Positions 26,386 to 37,364 are shown, numbered from the stretch's first letter. The stretch is 64,000 nucleotides of DNA from Streptomyces bicolor (GCF_000719285.1 NZ_JOFS01000027.1:49573-113572); one strand, 5' to 3'. The notes: generated by a model from the sequence alone, not told the origin. Numbers and translations: made by a program.

Positions 26386-29238
26386 GTGCCGAGGCTTTCC
26401 GAGGCAACACCGTCCGAGTTCTCCGAACTGGCATCCTGCTGTGCCGTCTTCATACCCGGCGATCCTGCCCGCACCGGCCGGTTCGCCTTCTGGCGAGCCG
26501 ATGGCGACGCCGCTCCGTTCGCCGGGCCCGGATGCGTCGAGGACCTGGCCGTCGCGCTGCCCGGCGAGGACGGTGCCGAGCTGGTGAGCGTGCCGGCCGT
26601 CGTGCTGCCGGTGCACGCCGCGCTGCCCGTGCTCACGCGTGCGCGTACCGACGCGCAGGCTCACCGAGCGCCCACTTTCTGGGGCGCCGCCACCGTGCTG
26701 GCCCTGCAGCTCGTGGCACGCGGTCTGCTGTTGCCCGGCCTCTCGGCGACGGATCATGACGCCTGGCGCGCCGGGCCCCTGCGGCCGGAGGACGTCGAAC
26801 GCGTCCTCGCCCTTGCCGCCGCGATGCCACCCGAGGCGCACGCCGTGCCGCTGGACGACGTCGAGCCGCTGCGGCTGCCGGACCCGGAGCGGCTGCTGCG
26901 GGCCTTCCTGGACGCGGTGGCGGACGCACTGCCCCGCTCCCCCGCCGCGGCGCTGGTGACGGGCGGGCCCGCCTATGCGGCGCGGGAGCCGCAGCGGCTG
27001 CCCGACCAGCGCGCGTGGGCCGCCGATGTCGCCGCCGGCCACGACGCGGGCGTACGGCTCTCCCTGCGGCTCGAGGTCCCGGGTCTCGCCGCGGCGACGG
27101 ACGATGATGCGGCGCTGTCGTTCCGTGCGGTGCTTCAGGTGCACAGCGTGAGCGATCCGACGCTGGTCGCGGATGCCGGCGACGTGTGGGCGGGGTCCGG
27201 CGCCTTCGGCCCACGCGCGCGTATGGACGCCCTGCTGGCGCTTCGCCGGGCTGCGCGCGCGTGGACTCCTCTCACGCCGTTGCTCTCGGCGGCCGTGCCG
27301 GACTCCGTGGAACTAGCCGACGAGGAGGTGACCGACCTCCTGGATGAGGGCGCTCGGGCCCTCGCCGGAGCCGGCGTCGAGGTGCACTGGCCCAGGGAGC
27401 TGACCCGCAAACTGACCGCACGAGCGGTGATCGGCCCGCCGGACGACGAGTCCTCGCCCGGCCGGGTCTCCTCGGACACCCCGTCGTTCCTGTCCGCCGA
27501 CGCTCTGCTCGCCTTCAACTGGTGGTTCGCGCTGGGCGACCAGCGGCTCACGCGCGAGGAACTGGACCGTCTCGCCGAGTCGAACCGCCCGGTGGTGCGG
27601 CTGCGCGACCAGTGGGTCCTCGTCGACCCCCAGGAGGTGCGACGCGCCCGCGCACAGCAGGACCACAAGGTGAGGCCCATCGACGCGCTCGGCGCCGCGC
27701 TCACGGGCTCCACCGAGGTCGACGGCCGCCAAGTCGAGGTACGGCCCACCGGGTGGCTTGCGGCGCTGCGCGAGCGGCTCGCGGATCCCGAGGGTCAGGA
27801 GCCGGTCGGTCAGCCCGCCGCACTCGCGGCCACGCTGCGGGACTACCAGCGGCGGGGCCTGAGCTGGCTGGCCCGGATGACCTCCCTGGGCCTGGGCTGC
27901 TGTCTGGCTGACGACATGGGCCTCGGCAAGACGATCACTCTGATCGCGCTGCATCTGCACCGGCAGGTGGACGCCTCGTCCGCCGGTCCGACGCTGGTCG
28001 TGTGCCCGACTTCCCTGATGGGCAACTGGCAGCGGGAGATCGAGAAGTTCGCGCCGGGCGCGCGCGTGCGTCGCTTCCACGGGTCGCGGCGTGACCTGGA
28101 CGCCGTGGCGGACGGGGAGTTCGTGCTCACCACGTACGGCACGATGCGCATGGACGCGCGCCGGCTCGCCGAGGTGCCGTGGGGCATGGTCGTGGCGGAC
28201 GAGGCCCAGCACGTCAAGAACCCGTACTCGGCGACCGCGCGGGAGTTGCGCTCCATCGGTGCACGCGCGCGCGTGGCGCTCACCGGCACCCCCGTCGAGA
28301 ACAACCTGTCGGAGCTGTGGGCGATCCTCGACTGGACGACCCCCGGCCTGCTGGGCCGGCTGGGCACCTTCCGTACCCGCTACGCACAGGCCGTCGAAGG
28401 TGGCCAGGACCCGGCGGCCGCCGAGCGCCTCGCCCGGCTCGTGCGCCCGTTCCTGTTGCGCCGGCGCAAGTCTGATCCGGGGATCGCGCCGGAACTGCCG
28501 CCCAAGACGGAGACCGATCGGGCCGTGTCCCTCACCACGGAACAGGCGGGCCTGTACGAGGCGGTGGTCCGCGAGACGCTCGCCGAGATCTCGGGCGCCG
28601 AGAGCATGGCGCGACGCGGCCTGATCGTGAAGCTCCTGACGGGCTTGAAGCAGATCTGCAACCACCCGGCGCAGTTCCTCAAGGAGGAGCGGCCACGGAT
28701 CGTCGGGCGCTCGGGGAAGCTGGAGTTGCTGGACGAACTGCTCGACACCATCCTCTCCGAGGGGGCGAGCGTGTTGGTCTTCACGCAGTACGTGCACATG
28801 GGACGTCTCATCGAGCAACATCTGGCGGCTCGCGGGACGCCCTCGCAGTTCCTGCACGGCGGAACGCCTGTGAACGAGCGTGAGGCCATGGTGCGGCGTT
28901 TCCAGGACGGTGAAGTGCCCGTATTCCTGCTGTCGTTGAAGGCGGCGGGAACGGGCCTGAACCTCACCCGCGCCGAACATGTCGTCCACTACGACCGCTG
29001 GTGGAATCCCGCCGTCGAGGCGCAGGCCACGGACCGTGCCTACCGCATCGGCCAGACTCGGCCCGTGCAGGTGCACCGGCTGATCGCCGAGGGGACCATC
29101 GAGGACCGTATCGCCGACATGCTGAGCCGCAAGCGGGAGCTGGCCGACGCGGTACTCGGCGCAGGCGAGGCGGCGCTGACCGAGCTGACGGACGCGGAGC
29201 TGGCCGATCTGGTGGAACTTCGAGGGGGCGCGGGATGA
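26386..29238 (+). CDS. SNF2-family DEAD/DEAH-box helicase
   Basis: The 950-aa protein has a long N-terminal region (1-470) and a C-terminal Swi2/Snf2 motor. Visible motifs are I (ADDMGLGKT), Ia (VVCPTSLMGNWQREIEKF), II (DEAQHVKN), III (ALTGTPVEN), V (AGTGLNLTRAEHVVHYD) and VI (QATDRAYRIGQTRPVQVHR). It should translocate on double-stranded DNA. A GTG at 26386 is chosen, with GAGGAG upstream. The next gene overlaps its stop (ATGA) and encodes a SWIM zinc-finger protein; this pairing is common in actinobacteria, and a role in DNA repair or nucleoid remodelling is inferred. Confidence 0.9.
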   Translation: MPRLSEATPSEFSELASCCAVFIPGDPARTGRFAFWRADGDAAPFAGPGCVEDLAVALPGEDGAELVSVPAVVLPVHAALPVLTRARTDAQAHRAPTFWGAATVLALQLVARGLLLPGLSATDHDAWRAGPLRPEDVERVLALAAAMPPEAHAVPLDDVEPLRLPDPERLLRAFLDAVADALPRSPAAALVTGGPAYAAREPQRLPDQRAWAADVAAGHDAGVRLSLRLEVPGLAAATDDDAALSFRAVLQVHSVSDPTLVADAGDVWAGSGAFGPRARMDALLALRRAARAWTPLTPLLSAAVPDSVELADEEVTDLLDEGARALAGAGVEVHWPRELTRKLTARAVIGPPDDESSPGRVSSDTPSFLSADALLAFNWWFALGDQRLTREELDRLAESNRPVVRLRDQWVLVDPQEVRRARAQQDHKVRPIDALGAALTGSTEVDGRQVEVRPTGWLAALRERLADPEGQEPVGQPAALAATLRDYQRRGLSWLARMTSLGLGCCLADDMGLGKTITLIALHLHRQVDASSAGPTLVVCPTSLMGNWQREIEKFAPGARVRRFHGSRRDLDAVADGEFVLTTYGTMRMDARRLAEVPWGMVVADEAQHVKNPYSATARELRSIGARARVALTGTPVENNLSELWAILDWTTPGLLGRLGTFRTRYAQAVEGGQDPAAAERLARLVRPFLLRRRKSDPGIAPELPPKTETDRAVSLTTEQAGLYEAVVRETLAEISGAESMARRGLIVKLLTGLKQICNHPAQFLKEERPRIVGRSGKLELLDELLDTILSEGASVLVFTQYVHMGRLIEQHLAARGTPSQFLHGGTPVNEREAMVRRFQDGEVPVFLLSLKAAGTGLNLTRAEHVVHYDRWWNPAVEAQATDRAYRIGQTRPVQVHRLIAEGTIEDRIADMLSRKRELADAVLGAGEAALTELTDAELADLVELRGGAG

Positions 29239-30518
29239 CTCGACACGACAGTGACCTGGAGCGCACGTTCGCCGCGCTGCCTCCCACGCGCGGGAAGGGG
29301 TTCGCGCAGACGTGGTGGGGCCAGGCCTGGCTGAAGGCGTTGGAGGAGACGGCACTGGACTCGGAGCAGCTCAAGGCCGGCCGCCGGCTCGCGCGCGCGG
29401 GAGCGGTCGGTGCCCTGTCGGTGCGTCCGGGGCGGATCACGGCCGTCGTGCAGGGCCGCGACCGTACGGCGCACCGTGCCGACGTGCTGCTGGAGGAGCT
29501 GTCCGCGGAGCAGTGGGACCGCTTCCTGGACATGACAGTCGAGCGGGCCGGGCATGTCGCGGCTCTGCTGGACCGCGAGATGCCACCGCATCTGGTGGAG
29601 GACGCGGCGGCGACCGGTATCGAACTGCTGCCGGGCATGGGTGATCTGGAGCCGGAGTGCGGCTGCGATGCCTGGGACCACTGCGGTCACACGGCGGCTC
29701 TCTGCTATCAGGTGGCACGGCTCCTGGACCAGGATCCGTTCGTCCTGCTCCTGCTGCGCGGACGGGCCGAACGCGACCTGCTGGACGATCTCCAGGCCCG
29801 CAGCGCGGCGCCCGCCGGCCCTCCCGCATCGTCCGCGTCGCCCGAGCCGGAGGGCGTCGATGCCACGGAGGCGTACGCGACCGGCGACATCCTGCCGCCG
29901 CTGCCCGCCCTGCCCGAGCTGCCCGCCTCACCGGGTGTGCCCCCGTCCCTGGACACGGAGACGCCTCCCGCGCCCGGCGTCGATCCGGCTGCCCTGGAGT
30001 TTCTGGCCGCCCGGACAGCCGCCGAAGCACACCGCCTGCTCGCGGAAGCACTGAGCGCAAGCCCGGAACAGCGTGCCGCAGAAGAGGAGTTGACGCTCGA
30101 CGAGGATGCGGTGCGCCTCGCCGCCGGTTCCCCGTCCGAGGGCGTGGCTGAGCGTCTGGCCGACGGGTCTGGGCGCGGTCGGGAGGGGCTTGCGACGGCC
30201 GTACGCGCTTGGCGCTTGGGAGGCGTCGCCGCGTTGTCGGTGCTCGACGAGGAGTGGGCCGTCGAGGGCGAAACGCTCGTACGCGCGCGTGCCGCGCTTG
30301 AGTCGGCGTGGGACGAGGACGAACGGCCGTCTCTGCGAGGGAAGGGCAACCGCTGGACGGTCGTCGGCGCGCCGCGCCAACTCCGCCTGGGGCGCGACGG
30401 ACGCTGGTGGCCGTACCGCAAGGAACGCGGCCACTGGGTACCCGCAGGAGGCCCAGCGCAGGATCCGGCGACAGCGCTGGCCTCGGTGGAAGTCGCGTCC
30501 GAGGACACAGCGCTGTAA
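29235..30518 (+). CDS. SWIM zinc-finger protein
   Basis: The 427-aa protein contains the SWIM motif CxCx(n)CxH (CGCDAWDHCGHTAALCY, about residues 140-156), a zinc-binding module for DNA or protein contacts. N-terminal TWWGQAWLKALE and the block GRLARAGAVGALSV-like strand are typical of the family. The middle is Pro/Ser-rich and likely flexible; the C-terminus contains GNRWTVVGAPRQLRLGRDG. It is translationally coupled to the SNF2 helicase gene (4-nt overlap), so the proteins probably act together. Confidence 0.88.
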   Translation: MTRHDSDLERTFAALPPTRGKGFAQTWWGQAWLKALEETALDSEQLKAGRRLARAGAVGALSVRPGRITAVVQGRDRTAHRADVLLEELSAEQWDRFLDMTVERAGHVAALLDREMPPHLVEDAAATGIELLPGMGDLEPECGCDAWDHCGHTAALCYQVARLLDQDPFVLLLLRGRAERDLLDDLQARSAAPAGPPASSASPEPEGVDATEAYATGDILPPLPALPELPASPGVPPSLDTETPPAPGVDPAALEFLAARTAAEAHRLLAEALSASPEQRAAEEELTLDEDAVRLAAGSPSEGVAERLADGSGRGREGLATAVRAWRLGGVAALSVLDEEWAVEGETLVRARAALESAWDEDERPSLRGKGNRWTVVGAPRQLRLGRDGRWWPYRKERGHWVPAGGPAQDPATALASVEVASEDTAL

Positions 30519-30638
30519 AGGGTCGGCGAGGGCTGCCGGACCGGTCGAGGCCACGACGACACCCACCTCCGTGCGAACTTGGCCGGCGTGCGCCCGAGGC
30601 GCTGCCGGGCGAACAGACGAACGTCGTTCGCGCGCCTT

Positions 30639-30860
30639 TCAACGAGCTGACATTGCGGGCGTGTTCGCGGCTACGGCGTCGACGTACGGCTTCACCGCCG
30701 TCGGCAGGACGTGGAACCCGACCGTGTGAGGCAGCTCGCCCAGGGCGCTCGGAAGTCGGCTCGACGAGCGCTCGTCGCACTACGTTCATCCAGTAGTCGT
30801 ACGGCGTTCCGCGCAGGCTCCAACTCTGGCCGCTGTCAGCGAACTTGGTCCCCAGGAGGC
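30639..30860 (-). pseudogene. Possible remnant of a decayed gene (frameshifted C-terminus)
   Basis: Read on the minus strand, this gap gives two natural-looking peptides in different frames. The first has GTPYDYWMNVVRRALVE. The second, after a frame change near 30738, has ELPHTVGFHVLPTAVKPY followed by VDAVAANTPAMSAR and a TGA at 30639. Both have protein-like composition unlike the Arg/Pro-rich shadow frames around them. The N-terminal part is missing, so this looks like the tail of a lost gene. The family is not recognised. Confidence 0.4.
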
Positions 30861-30863
30861 CCG

Positions 30864-32213
30864 ATGTCCCCGAACGCCACCGGCAGGCGCCGCGCCCACC
30901 GTTTCGTCGCTGGGGGCGTACCCCTCGTCGTGCTCGCGACGCTCGTGGCCGCCGCCGGGCCCGCCGCCGGCGCAAACAACACCGACGGCAAGGCTCACGT
31001 CGTGCGCACGGCAACGCTCGGCGACATCCCGCTGGGCGCGTTCAGCAACGCGCTACTGCCCGGCACCGTGAACGACGACCGGGGCGTGGACCTCGGCGGC
31101 ATAGGCAGCGACATCTACCCGACGGGCCGCCAGGGCGAGTTCTGGACGGTCACCGACCGCGGCCCCAACGGCCAGATCAAGGTGGACGGCACGAAGCGCC
31201 GTACGTTCCCCGTCCCGGGCTTCGATCCGGTGATCGTCAGGATCCGGGTGTCGGGAGACACCGTGCGGGTGCTGGACGCGATCCCGATCACGACCAGGTC
31301 CGGGAAGCCCGTCACCGGGCTGTCGAACCAGGAGGGGCGTGACGAGGCGCCGTACTCCTACAACGCGCGGACTGCTCTGACGTACAACCCGAACGGGCTC
31401 GACACCGAGGGCATCGTGCGGGCCGCCGACGGGAGTTTCTGGCTCGTCGACGAGTACGGTCCATCCCTGGTGCACGTCTCCGCGCGCGGGAAGGTCCTCA
31501 CGCGCTACGTGCCCAAGGGACTCGGCCTGACCGGTACCGACTACCCCGTGGTGGAGGTGCTCCCGTCCGTCCTGCTGCACCGGAAGACCAACCGTGGCTT
31601 CGAGGGGCTGGCCCAACTGCCGGGTGGTGACCTGGTGATGGCCGTGCAGAGCCCGCTGTCCCTTCCGGACACCGACGCCGCGGAGGCATCGCGGACCACG
31701 CGGCTGCTGCGCTTCTCGCCGAAGAAGAAGGCGGTCACCGCGGAGTACGCGTATCGCTTCGACCCGGTGAACCTGGTGGACCCGAGCGAGGACGACACCT
31801 CCGAGCTGAAGATCTCGTCGGTCGTCGCCGTGGACGGAAACCGGTTGCTGGTGGAGGAGCGCACCGACAAGGCCGCCCGGCTGCAGCTGGTGCGTCTGGA
31901 CCCCGCGTCGAACATCCTGGGCGGTCCCTGGGACGACGACACGACGTCTCCGTCGCTCGAGCAGCTCGACGACCCGGCGGCCTCGGGCGTGCCCGTGCTG
32001 TCCAAGAAGCTGGTCGTCGACCTTGGCACTCTCGCCGGCGTGCCCGGCAAGATCGAGGGCATCGCGCGCGTGGACCACGACATCCTCGCGCTCATCAACG
32101 ACAACGACTTCGGGATGACGGACGGCGAGGGCGCCTTCGACGCACAGGGCCGGCTCGTCGACAGCGGAGTGGAGACGTCGGTGGTCTATGTGCGGCTACC
32201 GAGCGGCATCTGA
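30864..32213 (+). CDS. Secreted esterase-like phytase-family protein
   Basis: The 449-aa protein has a signal peptide (basic N-terminus, VPLVVLATLVAAAGPAAG). The mature part is a predicted beta-propeller of the esterase-like activity of phytase family (PF13449): FWTVTDRGPNG, GIVRAADGSFWLVDEYGPSL, GFEGLAQLPGGDLVMAVQS and HDILALINDNDFG. The Asp-rich loops may bind metal. Substrate probably a phosphate or carbohydrate ester; unproven. AGGAGG precedes the ATG. A GC-rich hairpin follows. Confidence 0.8.
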   Translation: MSPNATGRRRAHRFVAGGVPLVVLATLVAAAGPAAGANNTDGKAHVVRTATLGDIPLGAFSNALLPGTVNDDRGVDLGGIGSDIYPTGRQGEFWTVTDRGPNGQIKVDGTKRRTFPVPGFDPVIVRIRVSGDTVRVLDAIPITTRSGKPVTGLSNQEGRDEAPYSYNARTALTYNPNGLDTEGIVRAADGSFWLVDEYGPSLVHVSARGKVLTRYVPKGLGLTGTDYPVVEVLPSVLLHRKTNRGFEGLAQLPGGDLVMAVQSPLSLPDTDAAEASRTTRLLRFSPKKKAVTAEYAYRFDPVNLVDPSEDDTSELKISSVVAVDGNRLLVEERTDKAARLQLVRLDPASNILGGPWDDDTTSPSLEQLDDPAASGVPVLSKKLVVDLGTLAGVPGKIEGIARVDHDILALINDNDFGMTDGEGAFDAQGRLVDSGVETSVVYVRLPSGI

Positions 32214-32241
32214 CAGCCGTTCACGAGACGTGTCCCCACCG

Positions 32242-32288
32242 CGGCACACGCGCGTGCCCGACGCGGAGCGGCACGCGCGCGCGTGCCG
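32242..32288. terminator. GC-rich imperfect hairpin
   Basis: CGGCACACGCGCGTGCC pairs imperfectly with a downstream GGCAC-(GC)n-GTGCCG block, between the convergent phytase-like and Pro-rich membrane protein genes. It is a likely bidirectional terminator. Confidence 0.6.
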
Positions 32289-32314
32289 TGCGTCCATGCC
32301 CGGCCAAGCCTCGC

Positions 32315-32803
32315 CTACGGCAGCTCTTCCGCCGGGGACGGAATCAGCGACTCGAGATCGCTCGGGAAGCCGCTGGGCAGCTCGGTCGGGAACCCCGATG
32401 GCAGTGACGTCGGCAGTTCGCTCGGCAGCCTGCTGGGGAGCTCGGTCGGGATGCTGAAGGACGGCCTGGGCGGGCCGCTCGTGCTGGTCCCGTCGGACGG
32501 ATTCTCGTCGGGCGAGTCATCGCTGCCCGAGGCCATGAGGATCACGGCGACGACAGCTCCGACGGCCACGACGGCGACGAGCAGGATGAGCAACCGATTC
32601 CGCCGCCCTGGTCCACCGCCTCCGTCGGACGGATCCGGCGGCGGCCAATCGCCGTACGAGGGCGGGCCGCTGTCACCCGGAGGCGGACCGTAGCCTCCCG
32701 GCGGCCCGTATCCCCCGGTGGGAGGCGGTCCGAAGCCACCGCCCGGAGGCGGCGTGTCACCCGGCGGTCCGGGGGGCTGTGGCGGTACGGGCGGCATGGC
32801 CAT
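32315..32803 (-). CDS. Proline/glycine-rich single-span membrane protein
   Basis: The 162-aa protein starts with a Pro/Gly-rich tail (PPPGGGFGPPPTGGYGPPGG), has one membrane span (LLILLVAVVAVGAVVAVILM, about residues 70-90) and ends in a Ser/Pro tail. That tail contains imperfect repeats of LPSxLPT and LPSGFP. Topology is probably cytoplasmic N-terminus and extracellular repeat tail. No enzymatic domain. Start may be 32803 or 32797. Confidence 0.7.
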   Translation of the reverse strand: MAMPPVPPQPPGPPGDTPPPGGGFGPPPTGGYGPPGGYGPPPGDSGPPSYGDWPPPDPSDGGGGPGRRNRLLILLVAVVAVGAVVAVILMASGSDDSPDENPSDGTSTSGPPRPSFSIPTELPSRLPSELPTSLPSGFPTELPSGFPSDLESLIPSPAEELP

Positions 32804-32994
32804 ACCGTCAAGAGTCGCCTCATCTCCGCCAGGACGCGACCCCTGCATATGGGTGATACGCGCTCATGCCACGGATCACATGATTCCGGAACATCCCACG
32901 CGAAGGCCGGTCAGTACGCCGTACCGCGTGCGACCAGGCCTCTCGGCGGGCGGTCACACGCGGTACGGCAGTGACTGGCTACGCGAGCGGGGCC

Positions 32995-34354
<1,360 letters not shown>

Positions 34355-35800
34355 ATGTCAGCAGCCGAGGGTCCGCTCGTCGTCGGCGTGGACACGTCGA
34401 CCCAGTCCACCAAGGCGCTGGTCGTCGACGTGTCGACCGGGCAGGTCGTCGCGGGCGGCCAGGCACCGCACACGGTGTCCTCCGGAGCCGGCCGGGAGAG
34501 CGACCCGCGCCAGTGGTGGGACGCCCTCTGCGAGGCGCTGCGCCAGTGCGGCGACGCCGCGCACGAGGCCGCCGCGGTGTCGATCGGCGGCCAGCAGCAC
34601 GGCCTGGTCACGCTGGACGCACAGGGCGAGCCGGTACGTCCGGCCCTGCTGTGGAACGACGTGCGCTCGGCGCCGCAGGCCCGCCGGCTGACCGAGGAAC
34701 TCGGCGGAGCTAAGTTCTGGGCCGAGCGCACGGGCTCCGTCCCGGCCGCCTCCTTCACGGTCACGAAGTGGGCCTGGCTGACCGAGCACGAGCCCGAGTC
34801 CGTCCGGGCCACCAAGGCCGTACGCCTCCCCCACGACTACCTCACCGAACGCCTCACGGGACAGGGCACCACCGACCGCGGCGACGCCTCCGGTACGGGC
34901 TGGTGGGCGTCGGGGACGGAGTCGTACGACGACGAGATCCTCGCGCGCGTGGGGCTCGACCCGGCGCTGCTGCCCCGCGTGGTCCGGCCCGGCGAGATCG
35001 CGGGCACCGTGCGCGACAGCCACGACCTGCCGTTCTCCAAGGGCACGCTGGTCGCCCCCGGCACTGGCGACAACGCGGCCGCCGCGCTGGGCCTCGGTCT
35101 GCGTCCCGGCATGCCCGTGCTGAGCCTCGGCACCTCGGGCACCGTGTACGCGGTGTCGAAGCGGCGCCCCGCCGACCCGACCGGCACGGTGGCGGGGTTC
35201 GCCGACGCGCACGGCGACTGGCTGCCGCTGGCCTGCACGCTGAACTGCACGCTGGCCGTCGACCGTCTCGCCGCCCTGCTGGGCCTCGACCGCGAGGCCG
35301 TGGAACCCACCACCGGCCTGACGCTCCTGCCCTACCTGGACGGCGAACGCACCCCGAACCTGCCCAACGCCTCCGGTCTCCTGCACGGCCTGCGCCACGA
35401 CACGACCGCCGGCCAGCTCCTGCAGGCGGCCTACGACGGTGCCGTACACGCGCTGCTCGGCGCCCTGGACCTGGTCCTGGACGACGACGCCGACCGCTCG
35501 GCCCCGCTGCTGCTGATCGGCGGCGGCGCCCGGGGCACGGCCTGGCAGCAGACCGTACGACGGCTGTCGGGACGCCCGGTGCGGGTGCCCGAGGCCAAGG
35601 AGCTGGTCGCGCTCGGCGCGGCGGCCCAGGCGGCCGGCCTGCTGACCGGCGAGGACCCGGCGGCGGTCGCCCGGCGCTGGAACACCACGCGCGGGCCGGT
35701 GCTCGACGCCGTGGAGCGGGACAAGGAGACGCTGGCGAGGATCAGCGGGGTACTCTCCGACGCGGCCCCGCTGCTGGAGCGGAGCCCCGAAGGCCACTGA
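34355..35800 (+). CDS. xylB: Xylulokinase
   Basis: The 481-aa FGGY-family kinase phosphorylates D-xylulose to xylulose 5-phosphate for the pentose phosphate pathway. The N-terminal phosphate loop is GVDTSTQSTKALVVD, followed by SIGGQQHGLVTLD, LLWNDVRSAPQA, and the C-terminal ATP-binding GGGARGTAWQQTVRRL. Divergent from xylA and followed 24 bp later by the ROK regulator. Confidence 0.95.
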   Translation: MSAAEGPLVVGVDTSTQSTKALVVDVSTGQVVAGGQAPHTVSSGAGRESDPRQWWDALCEALRQCGDAAHEAAAVSIGGQQHGLVTLDAQGEPVRPALLWNDVRSAPQARRLTEELGGAKFWAERTGSVPAASFTVTKWAWLTEHEPESVRATKAVRLPHDYLTERLTGQGTTDRGDASGTGWWASGTESYDDEILARVGLDPALLPRVVRPGEIAGTVRDSHDLPFSKGTLVAPGTGDNAAAALGLGLRPGMPVLSLGTSGTVYAVSKRRPADPTGTVAGFADAHGDWLPLACTLNCTLAVDRLAALLGLDREAVEPTTGLTLLPYLDGERTPNLPNASGLLHGLRHDTTAGQLLQAAYDGAVHALLGALDLVLDDDADRSAPLLLIGGGARGTAWQQTVRRLSGRPVRVPEAKELVALGAAAQAAGLLTGEDPAAVARRWNTTRGPVLDAVERDKETLARISGVLSDAAPLLERSPEGH

Positions 35801-35824
35801 GGACTGACGAGGACTGACGGAGGC

Positions 35825-37033
35825 ATGACCGCACCGCCGCACGAGGCCCACCCGGCCGGCGCCGGGCCGACACTGCCCAACACCCAACAGGGCATGCGCC
35901 GCCGCAACCTCGCCCGGGTGATGCACACCGTCAACGCCGAGGGTCCGCTCTCGCGCGCCGCCGTCGCCTCCCGTATCGGGCTGACCCGTGCCGCGGTGTC
36001 CACGCTCGTCGACGAGCTGATCCGCTCGGGGCTGCTGGAAGAACTCGGTCCCGAGCGGCCCGGCCGGGTGGGCCGTCCGGGCTCGGCGCTGGCCGTCAGC
36101 GGGCACGGTCCGGCCGGGATCGGCGCGGAGATCGGCGTCGACCATCTCGCCGTCTGCGCGGTCGACCTGCGCGGCGAGGTGCGGTCCAGGGCGGTGCGGT
36201 ACGGGGCGAACCGGGGCCGTGCCCCCGAGCCAGTGCTCGAGGAACTCACCGGGCTGGTGCGCCGCGTGCTCGCCGAGGCCGAGCGGGAGAGTCTGTGGCC
36301 CGCCGGTCTGGCGGTCGCCGTGCCAGGTCTGGTGGCGCGGGACGCCCGTACCGTCGTACGCGCGCCGAACCTCGACTGGCGCGACACCGACCTAGGTGCC
36401 CTGCTGCCTGTGGACTTCCCGTTGACCGTGGGCAACGAGGCCAACTTCGGCGCACTCGCCGAACTCTGGCTGGGCGACGGCATCCCGCGTGACTTCCTGC
36501 ACGTGTCGGCGGAGATCGGCATCGGCGCGGCCGTCGTCGTGGACGGGGGGCTGCTGCACGGAACACGCGGATTCGCGGGCGAGTTGGGGCACGTGCCCGT
36601 CCAGCCGGACGGACCAGAGTGCCCGTGCGGAGGACGGGGGTGCCTGGAGCAGTACGCCGGTGAGGAGGCGGTGCTGCGTGCGGCCGGACTGGAGCCGGGT
36701 GAGGACCGCGTCGGACTGCTCGCCCAGCGTGCCGCCGAGGGCGACGGGGACGTACGGCGGGCTCTGCGTGACGCGGGGACGGCGCTCGGTATCGCGCTGA
36801 CGGGCGCGGTCAACCTGCTGGACCCGGAGAGCGTGGTGCTGGGCGGCGCGCTGGCGGGGCTCGCGCCCTGGCTGCTGCCGTCACTGGAGGCAGAGTTGGA
36901 CCGGCGCACCGCGGGGCCCGCCTGTCCGGTGACCGTTTCGCGGTTGGGTCCGGAGGGGCCGTTGCTGGGGGCGGCCCACTCGGTCGTGCGGGCGGTGCTC
37001 GATGATCCGGCGGTTGTGGCGGAGCGGGGCTGA
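35825..37033 (+). CDS. xylR: ROK-family repressor (XylR-like)
   Basis: The 402-aa protein has an N-terminal winged helix (GPLSRAAVASRIGLTRAAVS, about residues 40-60) and a ROK sugar-binding domain. The zinc motif is CPCGGRGCLEQY, and the phosphate/sugar loop is IGAEIGVDHLAVCAVD. Position directly after xylB suggests it represses xylA and xylB in the absence of xylose. A fused HTH is the mark of ROK regulators rather than sugar kinases. The gene symbol rests on context. Confidence 0.88.
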   Translation: MTAPPHEAHPAGAGPTLPNTQQGMRRRNLARVMHTVNAEGPLSRAAVASRIGLTRAAVSTLVDELIRSGLLEELGPERPGRVGRPGSALAVSGHGPAGIGAEIGVDHLAVCAVDLRGEVRSRAVRYGANRGRAPEPVLEELTGLVRRVLAEAERESLWPAGLAVAVPGLVARDARTVVRAPNLDWRDTDLGALLPVDFPLTVGNEANFGALAELWLGDGIPRDFLHVSAEIGIGAAVVVDGGLLHGTRGFAGELGHVPVQPDGPECPCGGRGCLEQYAGEEAVLRAAGLEPGEDRVGLLAQRAAEGDGDVRRALRDAGTALGIALTGAVNLLDPESVVLGGALAGLAPWLLPSLEAELDRRTAGPACPVTVSRLGPEGPLLGAAHSVVRAVLDDPAVVAERG

Positions 37034-37364
37034 GTCGCCGCGGAACGTCTGAGTCCGTTCGGAACGGCTGCGTCCGTGCGGATCGGCCCTTTGTCTGTGC
37101 GCCGAACCGACCTGATTCCAGGTCGAGTTCAGCCGTGTGAGTGAGCGAGTTATCCACAATCGCGGGGCTGTCCACGGAAACCCGGCGTGCCCTTCTGCCC
37201 GTCCCACCAGCGCCGTACCGTGATTCACGCGAGGCGCACCCGCCCTGTCAGGGCGGCGGTGGGAGCGTCCACGTGAACGAGGGGGACGCACGGCGGCCTT
37301 TTGCAACTCGGCCCACCCGGGGCCCTCCCCCAACCGGCCTTCCGCAGAACGGAGCTGTGCAGCG
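37034..37364. other. Intergenic region with palindrome and DnaA-box-like 9-mer
   Basis: This 331-bp gap lies between the ROK regulator and the acetamidase gene. It contains TTATCCACA at about 37150-37158, a match to the DnaA-box consensus, and a looser CTGTCCACG 17-20 bp on. The inverted repeat CCGCCCTG-T-CAGGGCGG is at 37240-37256, suggesting an operator or attenuator ahead of 37365. Two approximate 20-bp direct repeats (GTCCGTNCGGANCGGC) start near 37055. No gene is evident. Confidence 0.5.

Noticed and set aside
37141..37200. Replication origin
   Set aside because: One consensus DnaA box and one poor one are too few, and no dnaA, dnaN or gyr genes are present.
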